Of a DNA stretch of 64,000 nt, positions 63,638 to 64,000 are shown piece by piece. Each line of letters opens with the position of its first letter. Positions within the stretch are counted from its first letter, which is position 1. The DNA comes from Ketobacter alkanivorans (lineage in GTDB: Bacteria > Pseudomonadota > Gammaproteobacteria > Pseudomonadales > Ketobacteraceae). The DNA is taken from the NCBI RefSeq assembly GCF_002863865.1, contig NZ_CP022684.1, positions 558,001 through 622,000 on the forward strand. Direction: 5' to 3'. Under the pieces are notes generated by a model. It made no database searches and was not told the DNA's origin. It was given only the letters and a program-made list of their open reading frames with translations. The position numbers were made by a program, and so were the translations under genes.

Positions 63638-63850
63638 TTAGTCTACAAGTTGAACGTTCTCAGCCTGAGGGCCTTTCTGCCCCTGAGTTACGTTAAACTG
63701 CACTCGCTGACCTTCTGCTAGCGTTTTGAATCCATTACCACTGATCGCACTGAAATGAACAAAAACATCGGGACCGCTATCCTGCTCAATGAAACCAAAA
63801 CCTTTAGACTCATTGAACCACTTTACTTTGCCTTGAGAGGGGTTTGACAT
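63638..63850 (-). CDS. Cold-shock domain protein (CspA family)
   Basis: A 70-residue single cold-shock domain. The RNA-binding motifs RNP1 (KGFGFIEQ) and RNP2 (VFVHF) are intact, and the protein starts with the usual [14 protein letters not shown]. It binds single-stranded RNA/DNA as a chaperone or antiterminator. The upstream 150 bp contain a leader with TAGGT before the ATG; it is too short in this window to judge whether a long cold-inducible 5' UTR is present. The stop codon is 5 bp from the shared terminator. Confidence 0.95.
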   Translation of the reverse strand: MSNPSQGKVKWFNESKGFGFIEQDSGPDVFVHFSAISGNGFKTLAEGQRVQFNVTQGQKGPQAENVQLVD

Positions 63851-64000
63851 ATTTTTTACCTAGCTTTTCATAACTTACTTTACGCGTACCTAAGTACAGT
63901 TTACAGCACCTTATCACCAGAATATTACAAATAACGCAGCGGAAGCAGGTCGTTAAATCCAGCCTGAATACCAAAGCAAAAAAAGCGCTTAATTTTGATT

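Noticed and set aside
53190..63997. 13-mer GCGCTTAATTTTG shared by 53190-53202 and 63985-63997
   Set aside because: Several 13-mer matches are expected by chance in 64 kb and the positions relative to genes do not correspond.

Overview
The window looks like chromosomal DNA of a free-living, probably marine or aquatic gammaproteobacterium. The evidence is gene content: rdgC, tmcA, a PA0069-type radical SAM gene, a DUF2788 gene, an AlgP-like lysine-rich protein, an LbtU-type porin with an imelysin iron locus, FapA, and good LexA and Fur operators of the gammaproteobacterial type. I cannot name the genus. I see no rRNA, tRNA, insertion sequence, prophage or CRISPR array.

Layout. 1-0.6 kb: the 3' end of a sensor histidine kinase. 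0.6-9.1 kb: housekeeping and small-molecule genes. These are a DUF2788 membrane protein, an SOS-box-controlled radical SAM gene, an NMP/thymidine-phosphorylase-like gene overlapping a PRPP-synthetase-like gene, a lipoprotein with an alpha/beta hydrolase, rdgC, a double-FHA protein and a thiolase. 9.3-11.4 kb: an AlgP/histone-H1-like protein and a diiron ferritin-like protein. 11.6-19.1 kb: a Tat-exported multicopper oxidase facing an iron operon (LbtU-like porin, imelysin, di-heme DUF1111 protein, second imelysin, DUF1513) that reads from one promoter overlapped by a Fur box. 19.2-26.0 kb: an operon-like run of tmcA, a Pat/YfiQ-type acetyltransferase, a histone-deacetylase-like hydrolase and an HSL-type esterase. 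26.1-31.7 kb: a conserved unknown protein with a 7TM-GGDEF cyclase, FapA and an acyltransferase-3 membrane protein.

31.7-61.1 kb is the striking part: two giant outer-membrane-lipoprotein genes in tandem on the minus strand. The larger (about 21.4 kb, about 7,120 codons) holds 41 consecutive Ig-like units of exactly 300 bp, without a net indel, and contains a 2.1-kb tandem duplication with one mismatch in 2.2 kb. The smaller (about 7.6 kb) shares its first 1.79 kb with the larger at about 98.8% identity but ends in a DUF2341/LamG-like lectin module. Both carry a module of SbsA-like Ig domains, a seven-bladed FG-GAP propeller and a degenerate RTX-like segment (twice in the large protein, once in the small one). 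They are best read as very long, recombination-prone surface adhesins.

61.7-64 kb: an NAD-dependent epimerase, an MscS channel whose Shine-Dalgarno and start codon lie inside a perfect 13-bp hairpin, and a cold-shock protein. The MscS leader is the best candidate for a small undescribed regulatory element; the giant paralogous pair is the best candidate for an undescribed larger system.
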